Shown here piece after piece: positions 1-7,635 of a stretch of DNA of 39,682 nucleotides. A model generated the notes under the pieces. It saw nothing but the letters and a program-made list of their open reading frames with translations. It was not told the DNA's origin and made no database searches. The stretch is from JACCYX01 sp964610045 (GTDB taxonomy: Bacteria; Chloroflexota; Chloroflexia; Thermomicrobiales; UBA6265), in assembly GCA_964610045.1 (NCBI GenBank), contig CAZSUN010000026.1, positions 1-39,682 on the forward strand, read 5' to 3'. The translations under genes were made by a program, and so were the position numbers. Position 1 is the first letter of the stretch, and every line of letters begins with the position of its first letter.

Positions 1-851
1 TAGTAGTCGACTTCCTCGATCGACATCGGCGAGTACATGTTCTCGTGGTACGTCTCGAGGTGCCCTGATATCCGGTATATCTTCTCGGACGCGATGTGCG
101 GCGTGTAGACCAGGTCGTACCCGCGCTTGAGCTGTTCCTGCTGCTCGAACTGTTCGACAAGGTACCGGATCATGCCGCCCTTCGGGTGCCACAGGATCAA
201 GCCGGGACCGATTTCTTCAGACACCGAGAACAGGTCGAGCTCACGTCCGAGTCGCCGGTGATCCCGCTTTTGGGCTTCCTCCAGCATGTGCAGGTAGGCA
301 TCGAGTTCTTCCTGCGTCGGCCAGGCTGTCCCGTAGATGCGCTGCAGCATCGGCCGGTGCTCATCGCCCCGCCAGTACGCGCCCGCAATCGACAGGAGCT
401 TGAACGGCCCTATCTCCCGCGTGTTGTCAACGTGCGGACCACGACAGAGATCGAGAAAGTCGCCCTGCTGGTACGTTGAAATCGTCTCGCCGTCCGGTAA
501 TCCCTCGATCAACTCCACCTTGTACGGGTTGTCGCCGAACGTCGCCAGCGCCTCGTCGCGAGAAATTTCCTTGCGCTCGAAGACTTCCTTTTTGTTGCGA
601 TGTGCCCGCATTCGCTGTTCGATTTGCTGGAGATCATCCGGCGTCAGGCTGCGTGGCAGGTCGAAGTCGTAGTAGAAGCCGTTCTCGATCGCCGGTCCGA
701 TCCCGAATTTGGCATCCGGGAACATCTCCTGCACCGCTTCGGCCATCAGGTGAGCCGTCGAATGGCGCATCCGCGCGAGTTCGTATTCGCGACTGTCCCC
801 CGGGTCGACGGCGATGTCCATTTCCTCAATGCTGGCGCTTTCAGCAGGCAT
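1..851 (-). CDS. thrS: Threonyl-tRNA synthetase, N-terminal part (runs off the left edge)
   Basis: Class II aminoacyl-tRNA synthetase that charges tRNA-Thr in the cytoplasm. About 283 codons are in the window and the C-terminal part lies outside. The protein starts at an ATG preceded by AAGGAGGG. It goes straight into the second-additional/editing domain: RHSTAHLMAEAV near residue 29 (zinc-type HxxxH), then GPAIENGFYYDF, then AYWRGDEHRPMLQRIYGTAW near residue 190, followed by the beginning of the catalytic domain. The usual N-terminal TGS domain of about 60 residues is absent; only about 20 residues precede the SAD domain. A T-box leader lies directly upstream, which agrees with the assignment. 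Identification is from recognised motifs and is confident. Confidence 0.96.
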   Translation of the reverse strand, partial: MPAESASIEEMDIAVDPGDSREYELARMRHSTAHLMAEAVQEMFPDAKFGIGPAIENGFYYDFDLPRSLTPDDLQQIEQRMRAHRNKKEVFERKEISRDEALATFGDNPYKVELIEGLPDGETISTYQQGDFLDLCRGPHVDNTREIGPFKLLSIAGAYWRGDEHRPMLQRIYGTAWPTQEELDAYLHMLEEAQKRDHRRLGRELDLFSVSEEIGPGLILWHPKGGMIRYLVEQFEQQEQLKRGYDLVYTPHIASEKIYRISGHLETYHENMYSPMSIEEVDY

Positions 852-898
852 CGAGCCCTCCTTGTGAAATCGTTGGCGCATCATCCGCGAACGCAAAA

Positions 899-1112
899 CG
901 GCCCGGCGTCCTCAAGGGACGCCGGGCCGGCGTGGTTCCACCCTCGTTTCGATCGATACCGGACTCGCAGGCACGATCGCTCGATTGAGCCCGGTATCGG
1001 GGGCAATCCGGGAGGCGCTACCAGGCACTATCGACCGTTGGCACATCCACTCTCAGGGGGTATCGGGTCTGGTCACACACGTTCCGGATTGCACCTGTCC
1101 CGGATTCTCTGT
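899..1112 (-). promoter_or_regulatory. T-box riboswitch leader of thrS
   Basis: On the minus strand the leader carries the T-box core GGGTGGAACCACG (about 932-944), directly followed by a strong terminator hairpin (900-928), then the thrS ribosome binding site. A 9-bp stem closes the 5' part (1098-1106 with 1005-1013), as expected for Stem I, and a second stem pairs CGATACCGG with CCGGTATCG. T-box leaders sense uncharged tRNA and switch from terminator to antiterminator; here the ligand should be tRNA-Thr. I could not resolve the specifier codon with certainty. Confidence 0.88.
900..928 (-). terminator. Terminator of the T-box leader
   Basis: Perfect 12-bp stem, GGCCCGGCGTCC pairing with its complement, with a 5-nt loop, followed on the minus strand by GTTTTGCG. 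It begins immediately after the T-box sequence that would pair in the competing antiterminator. Confidence 0.85.
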
Positions 1113-1171
1113 CGTGGCGCTCCAGGCGAACTGTCCTGATCAACGCGCGATTCTTCACTTGTGCAGACAGC

Positions 1172-2440
1172 TTAGGAACTCGGTCTCTCGATGTCAACAT
1201 CCGGCGGGTCTCCGTTGGACGTCTCTCCCGGCAACGCCGTCGGATCTTCCGGCTCAACCGGCCGATGAGACGCACGCCAGGTCCGGAATCCAACCCCTCC
1301 CAGCACGATCAGAGCAAGACTGGCCATGATCCACGGCGCAGACCCGGAGATTCCACCACCGCTGTCATCGGGGTGTGGAACCGGCTGCGGCGGCGCTTCC
1401 GTTGGTTGGATCTCCGGGAGAACGGTGGCAATTGGGGTCGCGGTCGGTTCCGCTGGTACCGGAGTGCCGGTTGCCGGGGAGAAATCGGCGGTCGATTGGG
1501 CGGACCGGGCTACTTCCGCTGCGCTCGGGTCCGTGAACTCGAGCACGTCGCCATCAAAGGCGCCGCCCTCGGCCACGACTTCAGCCTGTTGCTCGAATCC
1601 GTAGTCGAGCAGGGTGGCGTTATCGTCGTACCAGTCGTTCGGCGCCACCCCATCCAGCGTGACGGCGATAATCATGGCTTCGTCGCGCTGCGCGAAGTTG
1701 AGCAGGCAGTAGCCTGCCTCCCAGTCGTAGCCGGTCTTGCCGGCGATCACCGACGGATACAGCGTGAGCGAGCGATTGGTGTTCGTGACCGTCAAAGCCC
1801 CGTTCGATGTCGTGTAGCTGCGTGTCCCCATGATCTCCATGAGGACGGGGTAGTTCGCCACAAGCCGGGCGAAGGTGGCGACGTCCGCCGCGCTTGAGTA
1901 GTGACCGTCCTCACCCCAACCGTGCGGATTCATGAAGTGGGTATTCTCCAGCCCCATGTCCACCACACGCTGGTTCACCAGGTCGACGAATCGCTGGACA
2001 GCCTGCTCATCGGAGTCTCCTGGCTGGGCGCCGAGGGTGCGGGCAATGGCGTTGGCCGCATCGTTACCCGAGGGCAACAGCATGCCGTACAGCATATCTT
2101 CGAGCGTGTAGGTCTCATCGACCCCGAAACCCATTAAGGTGCCATTCGTGCCGAAGTACTCTCCGCCTGGCGCTCGCAGGTCCGAATCGTGGGTGGTGAC
2201 CGGTGTATCGAGGGGAGCCATTTCGAGCGCCTGGACAGCCGTGAACACCTTCGTCACGCTGGCGATCGCCACACGCTCGTTGGCGTCCCGCTGGGCAAAG
2301 ACATTTCCCGTTGCGGCGTCGATCACGATGTAGCGGGATGAGTTGATCTGGAGTTCGGGGACTTCCTGTGCCACCGCGACAGGGAAGCTCAACCCAGCCA
2401 GGACGAGGAGAACGGTCAGGAGTCGCCAGTTCACTGACAT
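1172..2440 (-). CDS. Secreted D-alanyl-D-alanine carboxypeptidase (peptidase S11)
   Basis: Penicillin-binding-protein type carboxypeptidase that trims the terminal D-Ala of peptidoglycan stem peptides outside the membrane. From the ATG at 2440 (422 aa) there is a signal peptide (residues 1-25, ending in AVAQ) and the S11 triad: S61-V-T-K64, S124-G-N126 and K235-T-G. A linker rich in Pro, Thr and Ala (about 320-365) leads to a C-terminal transmembrane helix (WIMASLALIVLGGVGF) and a short basic tail, so the domain is probably tethered at both ends or anchored by the C-terminal helix. An upstream GTG at 2569 is possible in frame, but it lies in the tRNA terminator hairpin and would spoil the signal peptide, so I reject it. 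Confidence 0.93.
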   Translation of the reverse strand: MSVNWRLLTVLLVLAGLSFPVAVAQEVPELQINSSRYIVIDAATGNVFAQRDANERVAIASVTKVFTAVQALEMAPLDTPVTTHDSDLRAPGGEYFGTNGTLMGFGVDETYTLEDMLYGMLLPSGNDAANAIARTLGAQPGDSDEQAVQRFVDLVNQRVVDMGLENTHFMNPHGWGEDGHYSSAADVATFARLVANYPVLMEIMGTRSYTTSNGALTVTNTNRSLTLYPSVIAGKTGYDWEAGYCLLNFAQRDEAMIIAVTLDGVAPNDWYDDNATLLDYGFEQQAEVVAEGGAFDGDVLEFTDPSAAEVARSAQSTADFSPATGTPVPAEPTATPIATVLPEIQPTEAPPQPVPHPDDSGGGISGSAPWIMASLALIVLGGVGFRTWRASHRPVEPEDPTALPGETSNGDPPDVDIERPSS

Positions 2441-2564
2441 GATGATGTCTCGAACGGCTTGGACAAGTGAACTCCTGAACTGGTTGAGAGGATCTCGGTC
2501 GTGGACTCGGCACGCGGGGGAGACGATACCATTCACGTCAACGGAATTCACGCGGACACAAACA

Positions 2565-2588
2565 GCCACGCCTCTTGCGGGGCGTGGC
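2565..2588 (-). terminator. Terminator after tRNA-Val
   Basis: Stem GCCACGCC/GGCGTGGC with an 8-nt loop, followed on the minus strand by TGTTTGTGT. It lies 16 nt beyond the 3' end of the tRNA gene. Confidence 0.75.
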
Positions 2589-2604
2589 TGCCAGGTGCGA
2601 AATC

Positions 2605-2681
<77 letters not shown>

Positions 2682-2753
2682 GCGAGCAGCCGAAGTATAC
2701 GAGGCGGCCCGTTCCCGGTCAAGCACAGCGAAATGGCGAAATAGTGGTAACGG

Positions 2754-3245
2754 CTACCCGGGTGCGGCGTACGCTTTCGCCAGGGAGATCAACTCCTCCG
2801 GACTCGTCACGATCCTGCCGCCGCTCCGCTCGATGAAGAACTGCACCTGGAGGTTAACGATCGAACCGGGATTGTCGCCCGCGAGCCGGAAATCGGTACG
2901 GAGTCCACAGATATGTTTCCCCCGAGCGGCCGCGTAGCCGATCTCGGCTGCGGTCCCGGAATCGACATCAACCCCGTCCAGGATCGCGAACAGTCCATCG
3001 CTAGCGTCGATCGCGGCAGCGTTGGCGCGCCCGAGTTCCGTATTGATCTCCGCAAGGCGACGATTGCGCCCGGAGACGCTATCCTCTTGCTCCAGACGGA
3101 CGAACTCCTCAACGAACCTCTGATCGTCCCAGGGATTGTGAACGTCGATAACCGCCCGGAGCGATGTGACAAGCTCGGCCATGAAGCCGCGGGTCGATGC
3201 GGCAAATCCGAGTGGCGAGGCCAGGTAGATCGATGTTCGTGACAC
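2754..3245 (-). CDS. Nucleoside 2-deoxyribosyltransferase-like protein
   Basis: Resembles the nucleoside 2-deoxyribosyltransferase family (PF05014), which moves deoxyribose between bases or hydrolyses nucleoside-type substrates. Visible features are the N-terminal SIYLASPLGFA strand-turn, the conserved acidic helix around RRLAEINTELGRANAAAIDASDGL (given here as family-typical I-x-x-N/D-x-x-x-I-x-x-S/A-D) and DGVDVDSGTAAEIGYA, in which the Glu of GTAxEIGYA is the likely nucleophile. The GTG at 3245 is chosen because GGAAAGGGGAG stands at the right distance; an in-frame ATG at 3269 has no good site. It points away from the small membrane gene at 3281. Substrate is not predictable. Confidence 0.85.
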   Translation of the reverse strand: MSRTSIYLASPLGFAASTRGFMAELVTSLRAVIDVHNPWDDQRFVEEFVRLEQEDSVSGRNRRLAEINTELGRANAAAIDASDGLFAILDGVDVDSGTAAEIGYAAARGKHICGLRTDFRLAGDNPGSIVNLQVQFFIERSGGRIVTSPEELISLAKAYAAPG

Positions 3246-3280
3246 GTGGGTTCTCCCCTTTCCAGGCATAGGAGTGGTTG

Positions 3281-3493
3281 ATGAGCAATCAGGTCAGGTC
3301 ACCAATCGAGCAAGCCATCGGGGCAGGCCTTGTGGCAGGCACGACCGCGATCATCGCCCTCAAACTCCTGACCGGACTGGCGTTGATGCCACTACTGGTC
3401 GTGTTTCTGATGGTGTTCGGCGTGGTGGGGATGCTGCGCCTGCGCTTGCTCCGCATGTCCGGCCCTGGCGCGACCCGGCGGCAACGCCAGTGA
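3281..3493 (+). CDS. Small membrane protein, unknown
   Basis: 70 aa. GGAG stands 6 nt before the ATG. Two hydrophobic stretches (about residues 10-30 and 33-50) suggest a short two-helix membrane hairpin, followed by a basic tail rich in Arg (RLRLLRMSGPGATRRQRQ). It is not recognised as a known family. It lies between two minus-strand genes and has no partner on its strand. The ribosome binding site and hydrophobic composition make it plausible as a real gene, but the function is unknown. Confidence 0.5.
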   Translation: MSNQVRSPIEQAIGAGLVAGTTAIIALKLLTGLALMPLLVVFLMVFGVVGMLRLRLLRMSGPGATRRQRQ

Positions 3494-3515
3494 TCCCGCA
3501 TCCCGGTTCGCCCGG

Positions 3516-3905
3516 TCAGTGCCCCAAACGCCGGACGGAGTTGCTCCGGTCGTGCCAGGTAAACGTAACATCGCCGAACTGTCGCACCAGCGACGATGCC
3601 TGGGCGTGGAACGGCCGCAATCCTTCATTCTTGACTTTCCATGTGCCACGAAGCTGGTTCAGCACGAGCTGGCTATCGCCATTCACGGCGACCCTGGCGT
3701 TGCTCGCTGTCTCACCAAGGTACCCGCGCAACCACGTGAGGGCGCCGATCAGCGAACGGTACTCCGCCTGGTTGTTGGTTACCCCTTGACCGAATTCCTG
3801 GCGCTCGACACGATGCAGGACCTCGCCATTCGACGTGATTTCATAACTTCCATACCCGAGACCCGGATTCCCCAACGATCCACCATCGAACACGATCTCG
3901 TACAT
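3516..3905 (-). CDS. RNase HI-like protein with altered C-terminal active-site residue
   Basis: RNase H fold protein (129 aa) of the RNase HI/RVT_3 type; the family cleaves the RNA strand of RNA-DNA hybrids. The first three catalytic carboxylates are visible: D7 in FDGGSLGNPG, E48 in NNQAEYRSLIGAL and D77 in GDSQLVLNQL. The fourth, normally in N-x-x-A-D-x-L, is not present: the protein ends HDRSNSVRRLGH, with Arg in its place. An upstream Asp or the nearby His may substitute, or activity may be reduced. Some short RNase HI-like families share this ending, so it may be a subfamily trait and not damage. Confidence 0.85.
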   Translation of the reverse strand: MYEIVFDGGSLGNPGLGYGSYEITSNGEVLHRVERQEFGQGVTNNQAEYRSLIGALTWLRGYLGETASNARVAVNGDSQLVLNQLRGTWKVKNEGLRPFHAQASSLVRQFGDVTFTWHDRSNSVRRLGH

Positions 3906-4115
3906 CCAGGGTCACACTCCATCGAATCCGCATGCGTTACGCCCACATCGGGCCATCCAGTTCTACCATGACTCATGCCGGCCTTGGGTGAATGGGGAGA
4001 GGGCGTCTGATCGCTGATCGCACGCGCCGCCCGTTGCCGGGTGATCCCTGAATCGCAGCGGACCTGGCACGTAGGCAGGCTCATACCGCCTACGGGTGAG
4101 AAGCAGCGCTCCAAC

Positions 4116-4140
4116 GTAGGAGCGACCCTCCGTGGTCGCC
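4116..4140. repeat. GTAG-type intergenic hairpin (copy 1)
   Basis: GTAGGAGCGACC, short loop CTCCGT, GGTCGCC. It shares the plan GTAG + stem + GTG-containing loop + stem with hairpins at 10971, 29286 and 30813, all in intergenic positions. Confidence 0.45.
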
Positions 4141-4376
4141 GGGGGGCAGTCCATCAGGAATCACCTGGGGTCGGTATCAGGCAGGTTCGGTCGGACGTGA
4201 CATGAGGATGACACCGAACCCCGAAAACCCCATGAGTCCAGGGAAACCCGGAACAAACGCAGAAATGTGGAAGGTTCGCCACCCTCCGCCCATCTGCGAT
4301 CGACGAATGGCCCGGGTGCAACACCGGCGTCTCCGGAATCCGGAGTCCTGTCTGGACGGGAGGCCGTCTTGAACGG

Positions 4377-4415
4377 CGAAACCCGAAACCAGCGACTGGC
4401 TGGCTCCGGGTTTCG
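4377..4415 (-). terminator. Long hairpin just after the EF-G2 gene
   Basis: Near-perfect palindrome: CGAAACCCG pairs with CGGGTTTCG, continued by G-U/A-U pairs and an inner CCAGC/GCTGG stem with a 5-nt loop. It begins 40 bp past the stop codon at 4455. No T-run follows on the minus strand, so it may stabilise the mRNA 3' end or terminate without a U-tract. Confidence 0.5.
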
Positions 4416-4454
4416 AAAACTCCGTTGACGCAACGCGCTTCGTTCGATGACGTA

Positions 4455-6539
4455 TCAGGCGTCGCTGCCGTTGGACGCCACCGCTGCCTGTTTGCGGATC
4501 GCCTCCGACAGGTGCGGGGGGACTTCCTCATAGTGATCGAACGAGACCTCGAACGTGCCGCGGCCCTGGGTGATCGACCGCAGATCGGTCGCATACCGCT
4601 GGATTTCCGATGCCGGCACCTGCGCCTGGATCGTTGAGAATCCGTCCGTCTTGGGCTCGACACCGCTCACATGGGCCCGCTTGCCGTTGAGATCGCTCAT
4701 CACGTCGCCCATGTACGCATCGGGCACCGTCACCTTCAAGGTGTCGATCGGCTCCAGGAGCGTCGGGCTGGCCGCCAGCATGCCGCGCTTGAAGGCTTCC
4801 TTGCCCGCAATCTTGAAGGCCATTTCGTTCGAATCGACCGCATGGTAGCTGCCGTCGGTCAACACCGCCCGGATGTTCACCACCGGGTAGCCGGCCACCG
4901 GTCCAGCCTCAAGGGCTTCGCGCACACCCTTTTCAACGGCTGGATAGAAACCCCGCGGGACCGAACCACCGACGACACGCTCGCCAAACTCGAAGTCTGC
5001 CTCCGGCAATGGTTCGAGTTCGAGGTACACATGCCCGTACTGTCCAGCACCGCCCGTCTGCTTCTTGTGCTTGTACTCGCTGGTCGTCTTCGACCGGATC
5101 GTTTCGCGATACGCCACGCGGGGCAGCCCGACATCGACGTTCACCCCGGTTCGCCGCGACATTCGCTCCAGTGCGATCTGGACGTGCGGTTCGCCGAGAC
5201 CGCTGACGATCATCTCGCCGGTGAGTGGGTCTCTGGAGATCGTGATCGAAGGATCTTCTTCATGCAATCTGACGAGTGCCTGGCTGAGCTTGTCCAGGTC
5301 GGACTTGGTCTTGGGATGCACCGCCGCCGAGTACGCCGCTGGAGGCACGCCAACCGGATCGAGCACGATGTTCGAGCCGTCTTTCGCCAGCGTGTCGCCG
5401 GTCATGGCGGCCGCTAGCCTGGACACGCCTCCGATGTCACCGGCGCCGACGGACTCGGTGTTCACATGCTCCTTGCCGCTGGGGTAGAAGACCTGGCCGA
5501 TACGCTCACCCTCGCCACGCGACGTGTTCGTCACATGGGAGTGGGCATCGAATGAGCCCTGGAAAACCCGGAAGAACGTGACCCGGCCCACGTGCGGATC
5601 CGCGACCGTCTTGAATGCCAGTGCCGCCAGTGGCAATGATGGATCTGCCCGCAGGTCGACCGCCTCACCATTCACGTGCGCCGGTTCGGTGCGATCTGAC
5701 GCAGCCGGTAGTTCCCGCACGATTGCATGAAGCAGGGGCTGGATGCACAGGGTGTACTGCGTTGCTCCACACAGCATCGGCGTAACCGAACCATCCGCAA
5801 TGCACGACCGCAATTCGTCAGCGAGTTCCTCATCCGTGATCGGTTCGTCGTCGAGATACCGCATCATCAGGTCTTCGTTGTGTTCGGCGATGCTCTCGAT
5901 CAGGGCCCGGCGATAGGTCTCCACCTCACCCGCGAGTTCATCCGGGATGGGGACTTCCTCGAAACCACCGTCGCTGTTGTCATGGAAGACCACTGCGTGG
6001 TTATCCAGCAGGTCGACAATGCCGCGAAATGTACGGTCCGATCCGATCGGGAACTGGATCGGCGCGATCCGTTTCCCAAACGCTTCTCGCAGGCTTTCCA
6101 AAGTCTGCGGGAAGTTGGCATTTTCCCGGTTCATCTTGTTGACGAAAATGATGCGCGGAAGGTTGTACTCGTTCGCGAGTCGCCACGCCTGTTCGGTGCC
6201 GACTTCGACACCGGCCGAAGCGTCGACCAGGATGACCGCGCCATCCACCACCCGCATGGCGGCATGGACTTCGCCCATGAAATCCGCATAGCCCGGAACG
6301 TCGAGCACGTTGATCTTGTGATCTTCCCACTCGATGGGAATGACGGAGGTGCTGATGGAGATGCCTCGCCTGACCTCGTCCGGGTCGAAATCCGAGGCGG
6401 TGGTGCCGTCCTGGACGTTGCCCAGGCGGTTGGTGGCGCCACTGACATACAGGAACGCTTCGGCCAACGACGTCTTTCCCGCGCCACCATGGGAGAAGAG
6501 GCCGACGTTCCTGATACGATCCGCGGGATACTGCTTCAT
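4455..6539 (-). CDS. Elongation factor G-like GTPase (EF-G2 type)
   Basis: Translational GTPase of 694 aa with EF-G domain order: G domain, beta-barrel domain II, domains III, IV and V. G1 is GGAGKTS (18-24), G3 is D80-V-P-G-Y84, and G4 is N134-K-M-N137 where NKMD is usual. The G3 His that activates water in EF-G and EF-Tu (DxPGH) is Tyr here, as in the EF-G2/FusA2 branch, which is reported to be weak or inactive as a GTPase. Domain IV carries TGGAGQYGHVYLELEPL and domain V SDLNGKRAHVSGVEP. The start has AGGAGG in front. It is not in a str operon, which supports a paralogue and not the main EF-G. Role in the cell is uncertain. Confidence 0.92.
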   Translation of the reverse strand: MKQYPADRIRNVGLFSHGGAGKTSLAEAFLYVSGATNRLGNVQDGTTASDFDPDEVRRGISISTSVIPIEWEDHKINVLDVPGYADFMGEVHAAMRVVDGAVILVDASAGVEVGTEQAWRLANEYNLPRIIFVNKMNRENANFPQTLESLREAFGKRIAPIQFPIGSDRTFRGIVDLLDNHAVVFHDNSDGGFEEVPIPDELAGEVETYRRALIESIAEHNEDLMMRYLDDEPITDEELADELRSCIADGSVTPMLCGATQYTLCIQPLLHAIVRELPAASDRTEPAHVNGEAVDLRADPSLPLAALAFKTVADPHVGRVTFFRVFQGSFDAHSHVTNTSRGEGERIGQVFYPSGKEHVNTESVGAGDIGGVSRLAAAMTGDTLAKDGSNIVLDPVGVPPAAYSAAVHPKTKSDLDKLSQALVRLHEEDPSITISRDPLTGEMIVSGLGEPHVQIALERMSRRTGVNVDVGLPRVAYRETIRSKTTSEYKHKKQTGGAGQYGHVYLELEPLPEADFEFGERVVGGSVPRGFYPAVEKGVREALEAGPVAGYPVVNIRAVLTDGSYHAVDSNEMAFKIAGKEAFKRGMLAASPTLLEPIDTLKVTVPDAYMGDVMSDLNGKRAHVSGVEPKTDGFSTIQAQVPASEIQRYATDLRSITQGRGTFEVSFDHYEEVPPHLSEAIRKQAAVASNGSDA

Positions 6540-6751
6540 GCTGATCCTCCTCGGCTGTGACGGGATCGCCCGGATGCACCAGGGCCAACCGTCGTACGGC
6601 GTCCAGATCGCTTGTTTGTTGGTGACAACAGTATCCGCGCTCCGGGCGATTCCGGCAATATCGTTCGTGAACGTCCGCCCGGAATGACGCCATCGTTTTG
6701 GACCTTCAACCCGCAGTTGGCAGGTCGAAGGCTGTATTCACCAGTGTGAGG

Positions 6752-7543
6752 TCATGTCTCGAGACGTCTGTGATCCCGGTTGCGTTCGTAGACCAGGCGT
6801 AATCCCTCGATGGTCAGGTTTGGTTCCCAGGCGTCGATGAGCGGCGATGCCTCGGCGAAGATTTCGCCGTATCCACCCGTAACGATGACCGTTGGTTCAC
6901 CCACCAGTTCCTCCCGGATCCGCTGGATCATGCCTTCCAGCAGCGAGAGGTAGCCGAGCATCAGGCCCGACTGGATGGCCTCGGTGGTGGAGCGTGCGAT
7001 GGCGGTCGGTGGCATGATCAACTCGACGTTGAACAACCTGGCTGCTCGCGAGGTCATTGCTTCCAGTGCGACGAACAGTCCCGGCGCAAGTGCGCCGCCG
7101 ATGTAGTTGCCACGATGGTCCACGATGTCGAAGTTGATCGCCGTCCCGAAATCGATCGAGATCAACGGGGCTCCATATCTGGTCCATGCCGCCAGCGAGT
7201 TGACGAGCCGGTCCGCACCGATTTCGCGAGGTTGCGGATAATCGATCCCGATGCCGAGGTCGAGGTCGATACTAACGACCATGGGAGCAACATCCAGGCG
7301 CAACTCACCCATCTCCACCAGCCATCGCGTCACGCTTGGCACCACGCTGGATATGACCATGGCATCGATGTCGGAGGTCGAAACGCTCGCCGAGGCAAGG
7401 ACCGGGGCGAGAATCGCGTACCATTCGTCGGGCATCCGGTCGCGGCGAGTAGACATGCGGGCCGTGGTTCGCACGTCGGTACCGGTATCCTCAAACAAGC
7501 CAAATACGGTATTGGTATTGCCGACATCCACCACAAGCAGCAT
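6752..7543 (-). CDS. coaX: Type III pantothenate kinase
   Basis: Phosphorylates pantothenate, the first step of coenzyme A synthesis, in the cytoplasm. 263 aa from the ATG at 7543, which has GGGAGGT five bases upstream. ASKHA-fold motifs are in order: DVGNTNT (6-12), GADR (109-112, containing the catalytic Asp), DFGTA (131-135), GGALAPG (149-155) and a C-terminal VIVTGGYGEIF. The length is usual for the family (about 250-260 aa). The reading frame continues upstream of the ATG without homology. It is transcribed away from the protease gene at 7636, leaving a short shared promoter region. Confidence 0.95.
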   Translation of the reverse strand: MLLVVDVGNTNTVFGLFEDTGTDVRTTARMSTRRDRMPDEWYAILAPVLASASVSTSDIDAMVISSVVPSVTRWLVEMGELRLDVAPMVVSIDLDLGIGIDYPQPREIGADRLVNSLAAWTRYGAPLISIDFGTAINFDIVDHRGNYIGGALAPGLFVALEAMTSRAARLFNVELIMPPTAIARSTTEAIQSGLMLGYLSLLEGMIQRIREELVGEPTVIVTGGYGEIFAEASPLIDAWEPNLTIEGLRLVYERNRDHRRLET

Positions 7544-7635
7544 CCAGACCTCCCGCACGCCTTGCCGATCTTCATCCCCAGCCGGGTCTACGCACTCAAT
7601 TCGCCGTCCGCCCCAGGGATTCTGGAGTTCACCCC

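Larger units (their letters stand above)
3906..4454 (-). other. 549-bp gap without a convincing gene
   Basis: Only short overlapping reading frames occur here, with no ribosome binding sites or recognisable protein features. The stretch is rich in short hairpins: CGTAGGC/GCCTACG near 4066-4094, the GTAGG-type hairpin at 4116-4140 and the long palindrome at 4377-4415. It looks like a repeat-bearing intergenic region between two minus-strand genes. Confidence 0.5.

Noticed and set aside
2441..2569. N-terminal extension of the carboxypeptidase to a GTG at 2569
   Set aside because: The extension runs through the tRNA terminator hairpin and would bury the signal peptide; the ATG at 2440 gives a normal secreted protein.
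4154..4663. Minus-strand open frame of 169 codons overlapping the EF-G2 3' end
   Set aside because: It is out of frame with the convincing EF-G2 gene, has an Arg/Pro-rich shadow composition and no ribosome binding site.
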